A DNA stretch of 34,598 bases from Devosia equisanguinis (GCF_900631955.1 NZ_UZWD01000073.1:1-34598); one strand, 5' to 3'. Positions 22,816 to 32,984 are shown, counted from the stretch's first letter. The notes: a model not told the origin generated them from the letters alone. A program made the numbers and translations.

Positions 22816-24624
22816 TCAGTGATTGTCGCGCGGCAGGCCCTCGTTCTGGGCGATGCGCTGATACTTGTCGGCGCCGCGCAGGATGGCGCCGTCGCCAAGC
22901 TGGCCGACCAGGCCGCGCTGGATTTCCTGCCAGGGCGTCTGGTGCTTGGGGAACTTGTAGCCGCCATCCGACTCCAGCGCCGCGCGACGGGTCGCGATCT
23001 CCTCGGCAGAGATCAGGATATCGGCCTCGCCCTTGTTGAGGTCGATGCGCACCCGGTCACCGGTGCGGAGAATGGCAAGATTGCCGCCCGCCGCCGCTTC
23101 CGGCGAGGCATTGAGGATGGAGGGCGAGCCCGACGTGCCCGACTGGCGTCCGTCGCCGATACAGGCCAGCGACGAAATCCCCTTCTTGATCAGGTAATCG
23201 GGCGGCCGCATGTTCACCACTTCAGCCGCGCCCGGATAGCCGATCGGGCCTGCGCCGCGCATGAAGAGCAGCGTATGCTCATCGATCTCCAGCGACGGAT
23301 CGTCGATCCGATGGTGGTAATCCTCCGGCCCGTCGAACACTACGGCCTTGCCCTCGAACATGCCCGGATGGGCCGGGTCCGAGAGATAGCGTTCACGGAA
23401 TTCCGGCGAGATCACGCTGGTCTTCATGATGGCATTGTCGAACAGATTGCCGCGCAGCACCAGGAACCCGGCCTCGGCCTTGAGCGGATTGTCGAAATGC
23501 CGGATGACCTTGTCGTCCTCGATCACGGTATTGCGGCAATTCTCGCCAATGGACTTGCCGTTGACGGTCGGTGCGTTCTCGTGGATCAGCCCCTGCGTCA
23601 TCAGCTCGTTGACCACTGCCGGCACGCCGCCGGCATGGTAATAGTCCTCGCCCAGATATTCGCCAGCCGGCTGCAGATTCACCAGCAGCGGCACCTTGTG
23701 GCCATGCTGCTGCCATTCGTCGATATTGAGATCGACCCCGATATGCTTGGCAATGGCATTGATATGGATCGGCGCATTGGTCGAGCCGCCAATGGCCGAA
23801 TTGACCACGATGGCGTTGAGGAAGTTTTCCTTGGTCAGGATGTCGGAGGGTTTCAAATCCTCATGCACCATCTCCACGGCGCGCTTGCCGGTGCGATAAG
23901 CCATTTCCTGGCGATCACGATAGGGCGCGGGAATGGCGGCGGACCCCGGCAGCTGCATGCCCAGCGCTTCAGCCAGCGAATTCATCGTCGTGGCCGTGCC
24001 CATGGTATTGCAATAGCCGGTCGAGGGCGCCGACGACGCCACCAGTTCGATGAACTTGGGATAGTCGATCTCGCCGGCCGCCAGCAGTTGCCGCGCCTTC
24101 CACACAATGGTGCCCGACCCGGTGCGCTCGCCCTTGTGCCAGCCATTGAGCATCGGCCCAACCGACAAAGCGATCGCCGGAATGTTCACCGTCGCCGCAC
24201 CCATCAGCATGGCCGGGGTGGTCTTGTCGCAACCAATGGTCAGCACCACGCCATCCAGCGGATAGCCGTAGAGCACCTCAACAAGACCCAGATAGGCCAG
24301 GTTGCGGTCGAGCCCGGCGGTCGGGCGCTTGCCGGTTTCCTGGATCGGATGCACCGGGAATTCGATGGCGATGCCGCCCGCTTCGCGAATCCCTTCGCGC
24401 AGGCGTTCGGCCAGCACGATGTGGTGGCGATTGCAGGGGCTGAGGTCCGAACCAGTCTGGGCGATGCCGATGATCGGCTTATCCGACTGCAGTTCCTCGC
24501 GCGAAACGCCGAAATTCATGTAGCGCTCGAGATAAAGCGCGGTCATGTCCGGATTATCCGGATTGTCGAACCAGGCGCGCGAACGCAATTTGCGGGGGCC
24601 ACCGCCGCCGTTGTCTGCCGTCAT
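22816..24624 (-). CDS. Sugar-acid dehydratase, IlvD/Edd family (galactonate/arabinonate type)
   Basis: A 602-residue [Fe-S] dehydratase. The N-terminus [28 protein letters not shown] is characteristic of the pentonate/hexonate branch (xylonate, L-arabinonate, D-fuconate, D-galactonate dehydratases) and unlike biosynthetic IlvD. Cluster cysteines C64 (SPCNR), C132 (GCDKT) and C205 (GYCNTMGTA) are present, and [20 protein letters not shown] near the C-terminus. It removes water from an aldonate to give a 2-keto-3-deoxy acid. With dgoK and dgoA divergent on the other side of a 298-bp gap, D-galactonate is the likely substrate. ATG at 24624 has AAGGAAA 8 nt upstream; a GTG lies two codons earlier. 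Confidence 0.9.
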   Translation of the reverse strand: MTADNGGGGPRKLRSRAWFDNPDNPDMTALYLERYMNFGVSREELQSDKPIIGIAQTGSDLSPCNRHHIVLAERLREGIREAGGIAIEFPVHPIQETGKRPTAGLDRNLAYLGLVEVLYGYPLDGVVLTIGCDKTTPAMLMGAATVNIPAIALSVGPMLNGWHKGERTGSGTIVWKARQLLAAGEIDYPKFIELVASSAPSTGYCNTMGTATTMNSLAEALGMQLPGSAAIPAPYRDRQEMAYRTGKRAVEMVHEDLKPSDILTKENFLNAIVVNSAIGGSTNAPIHINAIAKHIGVDLNIDEWQQHGHKVPLLVNLQPAGEYLGEDYYHAGGVPAVVNELMTQGLIHENAPTVNGKSIGENCRNTVIEDDKVIRHFDNPLKAEAGFLVLRGNLFDNAIMKTSVISPEFRERYLSDPAHPGMFEGKAVVFDGPEDYHHRIDDPSLEIDEHTLLFMRGAGPIGYPGAAEVVNMRPPDYLIKKGISSLACIGDGRQSGTSGSPSILNASPEAAAGGNLAILRTGDRVRIDLNKGEADILISAEEIATRRAALESDGGYKFPKHQTPWQEIQRGLVGQLGDGAILRGADKYQRIAQNEGLPRDNH

Positions 24625-24922
24625 AGTCACTTTCCTTGCTCATCCGCAGAGCGGACTTTGGGGTCTTGCTGGAAGCCGTTCTATCACGCCGCGGGGCCGA
24701 GGGAATGGCTTTCTCGCAAAAAATCATACAATTCATGCACGGCGCTGGCTTTGGCCGATTCTGCCGCATGGCTTGGGCAATCTTACCCGGCGCGAAGACC
24801 GCATCCGGCGCCTGCTTTATCAGCAGGGGAACACGGAGACGGGAATCGCTCTGGCAACGCACCGGGATCGGCTTTAGGGTCGCGCCGCCAATGAGACGAG
24901 CCGCGAAATGGGAGAGGGTTGA
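24625..24922. promoter_or_regulatory. Divergent promoter region of the galactonate cluster
   Basis: This 298-bp gap separates the dehydratase gene from dgoK and must hold the promoters of both. On the minus strand TTGTATGAT (plus 24724-24732) resembles a half of the TTGTATGACAA-like operators of FadR-type GntR regulators of sugar-acid genes. No regulator gene is in the cluster, and I see no convincing gene in the gap. Confidence 0.4.
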
Positions 24923-25840
24923 GTGACATTAACGGTTGCCTGGATTGCCGTGGATTGGGGCACCTCCAATATGCGCTGCTGGGGCATTGACGCCCATGGC
25001 GCCATCCTTGCCTCCGCGACCAGCGACAAGGGCATGGGGCGCCTGACGCCGCAGCAATTCCCCGAAGCGCTGCGCGAAACCATCGCCGCCTTTCCGCTAC
25101 CCGCCAATCCCGTCGATGTGCTGATCTGCGGCATGGCCGGCGCGCGTCAGGGCTGGCGCGAAGCGCCCTATCTCGAAGCGCCGGCCGATCTGCGCGGCCT
25201 CGCCGCCGCAGCTGTTCGTCCCGACATGGACGACCAAGGGCTTCAGCCACTCATCCTCCCCGGCATCTGCCAGAAGCAGGGTGGCGAAAACGTCATGCGC
25301 GGCGAGGAAACCCAGCTGCTGGGCCTTGCCACGCTGCTGCCCGACTATTCCGGCCTTGTCTGCATGCCTGGCACCCATTCCAAATGGGCGCTGCTGCGCG
25401 GCACGCATATCGAGCACTTCACCACCGCCATGACGGGCGAGATGTTCGACGTGCTGAAAACCCACACCGTGCTGCGCCATTCCCTGACTGGCGAACTCGA
25501 TGGCCCCGCCCGGGCCGAGGGTTTTGCCGCCGGTGCCGCCGATGGGCTGGAGCGCCCTCAGGATCTCCTGGGCCAGTTGTTCCGCGTCCGCGCCGCCGCC
25601 CTGCTCTCCGGCCGCCAGCCCGATTGGTGCGCCGGTTATCTCTCGGGCCTGTTGATCGGCACCGAGATCGCCGCCAACCGCCACCAGATCGGCAACGAGC
25701 CGGTGCCGCTCATCGGTTCGGCCAGCCTCTGTGCGCTATATGTGAAGGTACTAGAAATGGCCGGTGCCAAGGGCCGCCCGGTCGATGCCACCGAAGTCGT
25801 CCTCGCCGGCCTCAAGGCTGCGCGTCAGTTCCGTTCCTGA
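24923..25840 (+). CDS. dgoK: 2-dehydro-3-deoxygalactonokinase
   Basis: A 305-residue kinase. It starts WIAVDWGTSNMRCWGID (phosphate-binding DWGTSxxR) and has LICGMAGARQGWREAPY, the PGTHSKW motif (about residues 150-156), FTTAMTGEMFDVL, and the closing PLIGSASLCALYVKVLE. These are the ordered DgoK motifs. It phosphorylates 2-keto-3-deoxygalactonate (KDGal) to KDPGal using ATP, between the dehydratase and aldolase steps. The start is GTG at 24923, preceded by GGGAGAGGGTTGA. It is the first gene of the operon dgoK-dgoA-lactonase-beta-galactosidase; dgoA follows after 10 bp. Confidence 0.93.
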   Translation: MTLTVAWIAVDWGTSNMRCWGIDAHGAILASATSDKGMGRLTPQQFPEALRETIAAFPLPANPVDVLICGMAGARQGWREAPYLEAPADLRGLAAAAVRPDMDDQGLQPLILPGICQKQGGENVMRGEETQLLGLATLLPDYSGLVCMPGTHSKWALLRGTHIEHFTTAMTGEMFDVLKTHTVLRHSLTGELDGPARAEGFAAGAADGLERPQDLLGQLFRVRAAALLSGRQPDWCAGYLSGLLIGTEIAANRHQIGNEPVPLIGSASLCALYVKVLEMAGAKGRPVDATEVVLAGLKAARQFRS

Positions 25841-25850
25841 AGGATCAGCC

Positions 25851-26462
25851 ATGTCCCATCGTCACATCATCGCCATTCTGCGCGGCATCACGCCCGACGA
25901 GGCCGTGCCGGTCTGTGCTGAACTGGTCGAAGCCGGCATTACCCTGATCGAAGTGCCGCTCAATTCCCCCGATGCCCTGACCAGCATTTCCCGCGCCAAG
26001 GCCGCCCTGGGCGATCGCGCCGAAATCGGCGCCGGCACCGTGCTCTCTGTAGAGGACGTCAATGCGGTGAACGAGGCTGGCGGCACCTTCATCGTCTCGC
26101 CCGACACCAATGCCGCCGTCATCGGCGAAACTGTGCGGCTCGGCCTGAAATCCTATCCCGGTGTCTTCTCCCCCAGCGATGCGTTCACCGCCATTCGCTC
26201 CGGCGCCACCGGCCTCAAATTCTTCCCCGCAGAAGTCTTGGGCCCCAAGGGCATCAAGGCCATGAAGGCGGTGCTGCCGCCCGCCTTGCCGGTCTATGCC
26301 GTCGGCGGCGCCAATCCCGACAATTTCCACGAATATTTCGCCGCGGGCTGCACCGGTTTCGGCCTCGGCACCTATATTTTCAAACCCGGCATGAGTGCCA
26401 CCGAGGTGGCCGAACGCGCCGCCCTGGCCGTCGCCGCCTATGACAAGGGAGCCAGCAAATGA
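25851..26462 (+). CDS. dgoA: 2-dehydro-3-deoxy-6-phosphogalactonate aldolase
   Basis: A 203-residue class I aldolase of the KDPG/KDPGal family. HIIAILRGITPDEAVPVCAELVEAGITLIEVPLNSPDALTSI closely matches DgoA (EVPLNSP replaces the EVTLRT of KDPG aldolase), IGAGTVL follows, and the Schiff-base Lys lies in TGLKFFPAEVLGPKGIKAMKAVLP. It splits KDPGal to pyruvate and glyceraldehyde-3-phosphate. The ATG at 25851 follows GAAGGATC. The stop overlaps the lactonase gene's start by 4 bp (ATGA), so translation is coupled. Confidence 0.93.
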   Translation: MSHRHIIAILRGITPDEAVPVCAELVEAGITLIEVPLNSPDALTSISRAKAALGDRAEIGAGTVLSVEDVNAVNEAGGTFIVSPDTNAAVIGETVRLGLKSYPGVFSPSDAFTAIRSGATGLKFFPAEVLGPKGIKAMKAVLPPALPVYAVGGANPDNFHEYFAAGCTGFGLGTYIFKPGMSATEVAERAALAVAAYDKGASK

Positions 26463-27334
26463 CCGATACCGCCCGCCTATTGATCGACTGCAAATCCTCC
26501 CTCGGCGAGGGCCCGTTCTGGCACCAGGCCCGCCAGCAATTGTTCTGGTTCGACATCAACAACCAGCAATTGTTCGCCGCCAATGCCGCCGGTGTGGTGC
26601 AGGGGCAGTGGCGCTTCGATGAGATCGTCGCCGCGGCCGCCATCATCGACAGTGACACGCTGGCTCTGGCGACAGAAACCGGCCTCAAGCGCTTCGACCT
26701 CAACACGAACGAAACCGCTCATCTCGTTGATATCGAAGCCGATGTCCCGGCGAACCGCACCAATGACAGCCGCGTCCATCCGTCCGGCGCCTTCTGGATT
26801 GGTACCATGGTCAAGGATGAGGGCCCCAAGAATGGCGCCGTCTATCACTACCGCGCCGGCGAGCTGACACGGCTGATTGCCAACGCCGCCATTCCCAACG
26901 CCACCTGCTTCTCGCCCGATGGCACCATCGCCTATTGGACCGACACGCCGAGCCAGAAAATCCTCAAATGCCAGACCGATCCGGCCACCGGCATGCCGGT
27001 GGGCGATTGGACCCTGTTTGCCGACGTGTCCGAACATCGTGGCTATCCCGATGGTGCGGTAATCGATAGCCAGGGCTATCTCTGGAACGCCCGCTGGGGC
27101 GGCTCCTGCGTGATCCGCTATGCGCCCGATGGCACCATCGACCGTATCGTGGAAGTGCCGGTGTCCCAGGTCACCTGCCCCGCCTTCGGCGGACCAGACC
27201 TCAAGACGCTCTATATCACCACCGCCTCCAAAACCCTTTCCCCCGAACAGCTGGCCGCCGAAAAGGTCGCCGGTGGCGTCTTCGCCATCGACGTCGATGT
27301 CGCCGGTCTGCCCGAAACACCAATCAAGCTCTGA
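26459..27334 (+). CDS. SMP-30/gluconolactonase-family sugar lactonase
   Basis: A 291-residue six-bladed propeller lactonase. The metal ligand motifs are present: Glu in SLGEGPFWH (about residue 17), Asn in RTNDSRVHPSGAFWIGTM, Asn in AIPNATCFSPDG and Asp in GYPDGAVID. It would hydrolyse an aldonolactone to the open acid; here D-galactono-1,4-lactone is the natural guess because the gene sits in a galactonate operon beside beta-galactosidase. There is no signal peptide, so it acts in the cytoplasm. Arabinono- or gluconolactonase activity cannot be excluded from the sequence. Confidence 0.88.
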   Translation: MTDTARLLIDCKSSLGEGPFWHQARQQLFWFDINNQQLFAANAAGVVQGQWRFDEIVAAAAIIDSDTLALATETGLKRFDLNTNETAHLVDIEADVPANRTNDSRVHPSGAFWIGTMVKDEGPKNGAVYHYRAGELTRLIANAAIPNATCFSPDGTIAYWTDTPSQKILKCQTDPATGMPVGDWTLFADVSEHRGYPDGAVIDSQGYLWNARWGGSCVIRYAPDGTIDRIVEVPVSQVTCPAFGGPDLKTLYITTASKTLSPEQLAAEKVAGGVFAIDVDVAGLPETPIKL

Positions 27335-27342
27335 GCTCTGCC

Positions 27343-29304
27343 ATGATCGACAGCCCTGCCCTTGGCGTCTGCTACTATCCCGAACACTGGCCCGAAGACT
27401 GGTGGGACCGTGACGCCCAGCGCATGGCCGAGGTCGGCATCAAATATGTGCGCATCGGCGAGTTCGCCTGGTCGCGGCTGGAGCCCACCCCCGGCAATCT
27501 CGACCTGTCCTGGCTGGTGCGCGCCATGGATACGCTTGGTCGCCATGGCCACAAGGTTATTGTCGGCACCCCCACCGCCACCCCGCCGCGCTGGATGATC
27601 GACAAGCATCCAGACATGCTGGCCGTGGACGCCAATGGCCGCCCGCGCGGCTTTGGCTCCCGCCGGCACTATGATTTCTCCCATCTCGGCTATCGCGAGG
27701 AATCGGCCCGCATTACGCAGATCCTGGCCGATGCCCTCAGCGATCATCCGGCGCTGGGCGGCTGGCAGACCGACAACGAATATGGCTGCCACGGCACCAC
27801 CTATTCCTACTCCCCGGCCGCCCGCGACGGCTTCCGGCTCTGGCTCGCCGCTCGCTACGGCACCATCGAGGCGCTCAACACCGCCTGGGGCAATGTCTTT
27901 TGGTCCATGGAATACAATAGCTTCGACCAGATCGAGCTGCCCAATCTTCTGGTCTGCGAGCCCAACCCGATCCACGCGCTCGACTTCCGCCGCTACGCCT
28001 CCGACCAGGTCTCTGCCTTCAACAAGGTGCAGTACGACATCCTCAAGGCCCGCCGGCCCGACCTGCCGGTGATCCACAATTTCATGAGCCGCTACACCGA
28101 ATTCGACCATTTCGACCTGGGCGAAACGCTAGATGTGGCGAGTTGGGACTCCTACCCCATCGGCCATCTGGCGGTCAGCGACGAGCCTGACGAGATCAAG
28201 CGCCAATATCTGCGCCAGGGCGACCCGGACAACGCTGCCTTCCACCACGACCTCTATCGCAGCGTCGGGCACGGCCGCTGGTGGGTCATGGAGCAACAGC
28301 CCGGCCCGGTGAACTGGGCGCAGTTCAATCCCGATCCGCTGCCGGGCATGGCCCGTCTGTGGGCCTGGGAAGCCTTTGCCCATGGCGCCGAAGTGGTGTC
28401 CTATTTCCGCTGGCGTCAGGCCCCCTTTGCCCAGGAACAGATGCATGCCGGCCTGTTGCGCCCAGACAGCGAGCCCGCGCCGGCCTATCACGAGGCCACC
28501 CAGGTGGCCGAAGAGCTGGCCGCCACCGGCCTTTCCGGCACCGCCAATAAGGGCCGCGTGGCGGTGATCTATGATTACCAGAGCGAATGGGCCTGGGAGA
28601 TCGAAGCGCAGGCCCAGGGTTTTCAGCATGGTGCCCATGTCCGGGCCATCTATTCGGCCTTCCGCAAGCATGGTGTCGATATCGACGTCCTGCCGCCCTC
28701 CACGACCAGCCTTGCCGGCTATGACATTGTCGCCATTCCCGCGCTCTTCGCCTGGACAGATGCCCTGCGCACTGCCATTGCCGAATTCGACGGAAGGGTG
28801 CTGATCGGCCCTCGCTCCGGCGCCAAGACGCAAGACTTTTCGATCCCCGCCCGCCTCGCACCAGATCTGCCGCAGAACCTGCTCGATACACGTGTCATGC
28901 GCGTCGACAGCATTCCCCCGCATGTCTCCGTGCCGGTCAAGGGTGGCGGTTCGGCCCGCCTGTGGCGCGAAAAGCTCGAGACCGGCGCCGAGGTGATCAT
29001 GGAGGACGAAGAAGACCTGCCGGTGCTGGTTGCCCAGGGCAAGCTCTTCTATCTCTCCGCCAGCGGTGATCGCGCGCTGATCCAGCGCGTGGCCGACCAT
29101 CTGATCGCCGATGCCGACCTGCCGGTGCTCAGCCTCCCGGCCGGCGTCCGCTGCCGCACCCGCGGCGGCTTCCGCATCTATGTGAATTACAGCGCCGGCA
29201 GCGCCCAGCTCAACCCGGCCGCCGACGAGGCCGGCTATGTCGTAGGTGCGGCCGATATGCCCGCCGCCGGCGTCACCGTGGCACGACTCGCCACGGCCGG
29301 TTGA
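27343..29304 (+). CDS. Beta-galactosidase, glycoside hydrolase family 42
   Basis: A 653-residue GH42 enzyme. The (beta/alpha)8 domain runs from LGVCYYPEHWPEDWWDRDAQRM through WQTDNEYGCH (acid/base E146) to WVMEQQPGPVNW (nucleophile E317); TPTATPPRW and SWDSYPIGH are other family landmarks. A trimerisation/glutamine-amidotransferase-like domain (about 400-590) and a small C-terminal beta domain follow. No signal peptide, so it cleaves imported lactose or galacto-oligosaccharides in the cytoplasm, releasing galactose. It lies 8 bp after the lactonase gene, and its last 32 bp overlap the convergent comEC end. No sugar transporter lies in this operon. Confidence 0.93.
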   Translation: MIDSPALGVCYYPEHWPEDWWDRDAQRMAEVGIKYVRIGEFAWSRLEPTPGNLDLSWLVRAMDTLGRHGHKVIVGTPTATPPRWMIDKHPDMLAVDANGRPRGFGSRRHYDFSHLGYREESARITQILADALSDHPALGGWQTDNEYGCHGTTYSYSPAARDGFRLWLAARYGTIEALNTAWGNVFWSMEYNSFDQIELPNLLVCEPNPIHALDFRRYASDQVSAFNKVQYDILKARRPDLPVIHNFMSRYTEFDHFDLGETLDVASWDSYPIGHLAVSDEPDEIKRQYLRQGDPDNAAFHHDLYRSVGHGRWWVMEQQPGPVNWAQFNPDPLPGMARLWAWEAFAHGAEVVSYFRWRQAPFAQEQMHAGLLRPDSEPAPAYHEATQVAEELAATGLSGTANKGRVAVIYDYQSEWAWEIEAQAQGFQHGAHVRAIYSAFRKHGVDIDVLPPSTTSLAGYDIVAIPALFAWTDALRTAIAEFDGRVLIGPRSGAKTQDFSIPARLAPDLPQNLLDTRVMRVDSIPPHVSVPVKGGGSARLWREKLETGAEVIMEDEEDLPVLVAQGKLFYLSASGDRALIQRVADHLIADADLPVLSLPAGVRCRTRGGFRIYVNYSAGSAQLNPAADEAGYVVGAADMPAAGVTVARLATAG

Positions 29305-31429
29305 GATTTGTAATCGCCGGGCGGACATCGAACCGCCCGGCTGCCGCATCCCAGTGCAGCCAATGCACACCGCCCGCCGCCAATTGCTCCGGCCCGATCA
29401 TCACCCCCTCCGCTCCACACCCAACCGGCGGCCTGATGCGGGCGATCACCAGATCATGCCCGAAGCAATCCTCGGCAAAAGCCGCCGCATTGCGCACAAT
29501 GGCCACCGAAAACGCGTCGGTGCTGACAACACAGCCCAGGCTGTCGCATCGCGCCCCGGGATGCTGCGCCGCGATCGGTGTCTGGTAATGCCGGCTCCAC
29601 ACATCCACCGCGAAGCTGCCGGTCCGCCCGCTGGCGAGCGCCATGCCCTCGCCGCTGCTAATCGCCACCGCCTGCGTCGTGTCCGCCACCAGCACATCCG
29701 GCCGTGGCTCAAACCCGAATACCAGGATCAGCGGCATTGCCAGCGCCGGCAGCAATAACCGCCATCGCTCCGCGAGCAGCGCAAACCAGGCCAGCGCCAG
29801 AAGACCCACCAGCAGCGTCCAACCGGCAAGCAGCGGGTTACCGGTCAGCCCGGCACTCCACCCCGCCACCAGTTCGGCGACATCCACCATCCGCTCGATA
29901 CCCCAGCCCATCACCATGAGGAATGGCGCATCGGCCCCGAACGGCATGGCCAGCACCGACAGAACCCCGAACGGCATGATCACGAAGCTGACAAAGGGCA
30001 GCGCCAACAGGTTCCCCACCACCCCCAGCGGCGCCGTCTGCTGGAAGTGATAGGCCGAGAACAGCAGTGTCGCGAACCCAGCGATAAAGCTCGTCCACGC
30101 CGTCGCGCTGACCAGCTTCACCAACCGGTCAACCGTGCCATTCGCCGCCGGCGTGCCGCCACGCGGCATCTCATAGACCCCGATCAGCGCCACTACTGCC
30201 GAAAACGACAATTGAAAGCTCGGCCGGAACAGGCTGGCCGGATCGATCAACAGGATGACGAAGGCGGCAATTGCCACATTGCGCATGGTGAGCGCCCGTC
30301 GCCCCGCCAGCACTGCCCCAAAGATCAGCCCCAGCATCAGCGTCGAGCGAAAGGCCGGCACATTGTCCATGCCGCCGGCCAGCAGCAGATAGAAGAACGC
30401 CGCCAAGATCCCCGCCACCGCCGAAATCTTCTTCACCGGCCAGCCCACGACCAGGGGCACCGAGGCCAGCGCCAGCCGCACCAGCCAGAATATGCCGCCC
30501 GCCACGATCGACAGATGCAGCCCCGAAATCGAATAGATATGCGCCAGCCCCGACGCCGCCATCACGTCACGTGTCTCGTCGGTGATATCGCTTTGATCGC
30601 CCATCACCATAGCCTTGCCGATGGCTGCACTGGCCCCCACGAGCACCGCATCAATGCGCGCGCCGATGAAATTGCGCAGCGCCTGCACCCGCCGGACCAT
30701 GTTGCCCTCGTCGCCCGCCGCGACCACGCTCACCGTGCCGCCCGTCACCGAGCCATAAGCGCCGATCCCCGAGAAATAGGCGTGAAACTGCCCGTCATGC
30801 GCCCCCGGCAGCACCGGCCCCGGCACCGGCGCCAGCCGCATCGCCGCCCGGATCCGATCCCCCGGCGCCAAGGCCGGCTCGTTGGGCAGGAACAGCCGTG
30901 CCCGACGGATATCCGGCATGCGCGCCCCCTCCTGCGGCACCAGGTCCGAAATCACCACCCGCTGCCCATCGGCCCCGGCCGAGATGATCTCATCCACCCG
31001 CGCCTCATAGGTCCCATAGACAGCCCGCGTCAGCATTTTGGCGTCGTAAACTGCCGCATGCAGCGGCAGGAGGCAAAATCCCAGCGCCAGCGCCGCCAGT
31101 TGCACCCCCAGGCGCAGCCCGCCAAGCGAGCCCAGCAGCAGCGCGCCGCCGATTACCCCCAGCGCCATCAGGCCTGCGACGCCATGGAGCAGCATGCCAG
31201 GCTCACTCGGCCAGGCCGCATAGGCGATCAATCCGACGATCAGGCTGAATGGCAAAAGCACGAACAGCCGCCGCTGTTCGAAAGCCTGGGCAAAAGCCTC
31301 GACCAGGCTCCCCCAGGCCGCGCGAGGTCCAAAAGCGGGCGCCGGCCGCGGCGGCCACAGCCGCACCGCGCCCCTTGGCCCCGGCACCAACACGCCCTTT
31401 CCGTTCGCCCCTGCCCCCGCTTCGGCCAA
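29273..31429 (-). CDS. comEC: ComEC/Rec2 family competence protein
   Basis: A 718-residue membrane protein of the ComEC family, which forms the channel for single-stranded DNA entry in competent cells. Two helices at about 55-120 frame an N-terminal DUF4131-like region ([21 protein letters not shown]..), then the Competence domain from about residue 270 carries [23 protein letters not shown], a strong family signature, [12 protein letters not shown] and [14 protein letters not shown]. The C-terminal about 130 residues lack the HxHxDH metallo-beta-lactamase motif found in Bacillus ComEC; a short C-terminus is usual in alphaproteobacteria. The start is uncertain: TTG at 31429, or GTG at 31393 (GGAAAGGGC upstream). 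Divergent from gltX. Confidence 0.88.
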   Translation of the reverse strand: MAEAGAGANGKGVLVPGPRGAVRLWPPRPAPAFGPRAAWGSLVEAFAQAFEQRRLFVLLPFSLIVGLIAYAAWPSEPGMLLHGVAGLMALGVIGGALLLGSLGGLRLGVQLAALALGFCLLPLHAAVYDAKMLTRAVYGTYEARVDEIISAGADGQRVVISDLVPQEGARMPDIRRARLFLPNEPALAPGDRIRAAMRLAPVPGPVLPGAHDGQFHAYFSGIGAYGSVTGGTVSVVAAGDEGNMVRRVQALRNFIGARIDAVLVGASAAIGKAMVMGDQSDITDETRDVMAASGLAHIYSISGLHLSIVAGGIFWLVRLALASVPLVVGWPVKKISAVAGILAAFFYLLLAGGMDNVPAFRSTLMLGLIFGAVLAGRRALTMRNVAIAAFVILLIDPASLFRPSFQLSFSAVVALIGVYEMPRGGTPAANGTVDRLVKLVSATAWTSFIAGFATLLFSAYHFQQTAPLGVVGNLLALPFVSFVIMPFGVLSVLAMPFGADAPFLMVMGWGIERMVDVAELVAGWSAGLTGNPLLAGWTLLVGLLALAWFALLAERWRLLLPALAMPLILVFGFEPRPDVLVADTTQAVAISSGEGMALASGRTGSFAVDVWSRHYQTPIAAQHPGARCDSLGCVVSTDAFSVAIVRNAAAFAEDCFGHDLVIARIRPPVGCGAEGVMIGPEQLAAGGVHWLHWDAAAGRFDVRPAITNLNRPWRVVPR

Positions 31430-31508
31430 TCCCGGGCACCCCCACCCTTGCGCTCAAGCCCGCCTATGCTACACACGGCCCGCATTTCCTCAAAATTCTT
31501 CGGTTCCC

Positions 31509-32924
31509 ATGTCCCAGGTCGTCACCCGTTTTGCCCCATCTCCCACCGGCTACCTGCATATCGGCGGCGCGCGCACGGCTCTCTTCAGCTGGGCCTATGC
31601 CAAGAACCAGGGCGGCAAGATGCTGCTGCGCATCGAAGACACCGATCGCGAGCGCTCCACCGAAGCCGCCGTCACCGCGCTGATCGATGGGCTGAAATGG
31701 CTGGGCCTCGATTGGGACGGCGAGCCGATCAGCCAGTTCGCCCGCGCCGCACGCCACGCCGATATCGCCCATGAACTGGTGAAGATGGGCCATGCCTATT
31801 ACTGCTATTGCTCCCCCGAGGAACTGGAGCAGATGCGCGAGGACGCCCGCGCCGCCGGCAAGCCGCCCCGTTACAATGGCTATTGGCGCGATCGCGACCC
31901 CTCCGAGGCTCCCGAAGGCATCAAGCCGGTGGTCCGCATCAAGGCGCCACTGTCGGGCGAAATCATCGTGCATGACCATGTGCAGGGCGACGTGGTCTTC
32001 AAGACCGAGAACCTCGACGACTTCATCATCCTGCGCTCGGACGGCACCCCCACCTATATGCATGCCGTGGTGGTCGACGATCATGATATGGGCGTCACCC
32101 ACATCATCCGTGGCGACGACCACCTGACCAATGCCGCCCGCCAGATCGTCATCTACAACGCCATGGGCTGGCCTGTGCCTGAAATGGCCCATATTCCGCT
32201 GATCCACGGCCCGGATGGCGCCAAGCTGTCCAAGCGCCACGGCGCCCTCGGCGTCGAGGCCTATCGGCAGATGGGCTATCTGCCCGAGGCCGTGCGCAAC
32301 TATCTGGCCCGCCTCGGCTGGAGCCATGGCGACGACGAAATCTTCTCCACCGAGCAGATGGTGGAATGGTTCAGCCTCGAAGCCCTCAACAAGGGCGCGG
32401 CGCGCTTTGACTTCGTCAAGCTCGAGAACATCAACGGCCACTATATCCGCGAGGCCGACCCAACCTATCTCTACAATGTGATGGTCGAAACCGCGCGCGA
32501 AGTGGGTCGCGAAAACGACGTCACGGGCCTAACGGCCAATCACAACACCGTGCTGGCCGCCCTGCCCGAATTGCAGCCGCGTGCCAAGACGGTGCTGGAG
32601 CTGATCGACCTGGCGCAGTTCATCTATGCCCTGCGCCCGATCCAACCCGATGCCGCCGCGGCAGCTCTGCTGACCGACGACGCCAAACTGGTGCTGGCCG
32701 GTATTGCCGAAACGTTAGGGGGCCTTGCCGATTGGTCAGTGCCCGCCATCGATGCGGCCATGCGTAGTCTGGCCGAAGAGAAGGGTCTCAAGCTCGGCAA
32801 ATTGGCCCAGCCGCTGCGCGCCGCACTCACCGGACGCACCGTGTCGCCGGGCATTTTCGAGGTCATGGTGCTGATTGGCCGCGAGGAAAGCATGGCCCGA
32901 CTCAGCGACCAGATCGGGGGCTGA
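31509..32924 (+). CDS. gltX: Glutamyl-tRNA synthetase
   Basis: A 471-residue class I aminoacyl-tRNA synthetase. [21 protein letters not shown] holds the HIGH motif (H17-G20), [10 protein letters not shown] follows, and GAKLSKRHG (239-245) is the KMSKS motif. The length and domain order fit bacterial GluRS, and the C-terminal anticodon-binding helices are complete. It charges tRNA-Glu, and in many alphaproteobacteria also tRNA-Gln for the amidation pathway. The start ATG has only a weak Shine-Dalgarno (TTCGGTTCCC). It sits next to comEC (divergent) and upstream of gltA on the same strand. Confidence 0.97.
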   Translation: MSQVVTRFAPSPTGYLHIGGARTALFSWAYAKNQGGKMLLRIEDTDRERSTEAAVTALIDGLKWLGLDWDGEPISQFARAARHADIAHELVKMGHAYYCYCSPEELEQMREDARAAGKPPRYNGYWRDRDPSEAPEGIKPVVRIKAPLSGEIIVHDHVQGDVVFKTENLDDFIILRSDGTPTYMHAVVVDDHDMGVTHIIRGDDHLTNAARQIVIYNAMGWPVPEMAHIPLIHGPDGAKLSKRHGALGVEAYRQMGYLPEAVRNYLARLGWSHGDDEIFSTEQMVEWFSLEALNKGAARFDFVKLENINGHYIREADPTYLYNVMVETAREVGRENDVTGLTANHNTVLAALPELQPRAKTVLELIDLAQFIYALRPIQPDAAAAALLTDDAKLVLAGIAETLGGLADWSVPAIDAAMRSLAEEKGLKLGKLAQPLRAALTGRTVSPGIFEVMVLIGREESMARLSDQIGG

Positions 32925-32955
32925 ACCGCCCCGTCGGCCCGATGGCGACACCCGG

Positions 32956-32984
32956 CCGATAGATAAGTCATACTTACCTATCGG
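32956..32984. promoter_or_regulatory. 29-bp imperfect palindrome between gltX and gltA
   Basis: CCGATAG-A-TAAGT (32956-32968) and ACTTA-C-CTATCGG (32972-32984) match with one mismatch per arm. It lies 32 bp after gltX and 124 bp before gltA. With no U-tract it looks more like a protein-binding site (TetR-family-like symmetry) than a terminator. Confidence 0.45.

Noticed and set aside
22759..24894. A 711-codon open frame antisense to the sugar-acid dehydratase
   Set aside because: The sense strand encodes a complete IlvD/Edd enzyme with all cluster cysteines; the antisense frame has no domain and runs through the terminator hairpin.
24636..24926. A 96-codon plus-strand frame in the gap before dgoK
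   Set aside because: No family resemblance or good ribosome-binding site; it spans the region that must hold two divergent promoters.
30047..31774. A 575-codon plus-strand frame opposite comEC and extending into gltX
   Set aside because: Arg/His/Gln/Pro-rich composition typical of a GC-rich shadow frame; it overlaps two well-supported genes.
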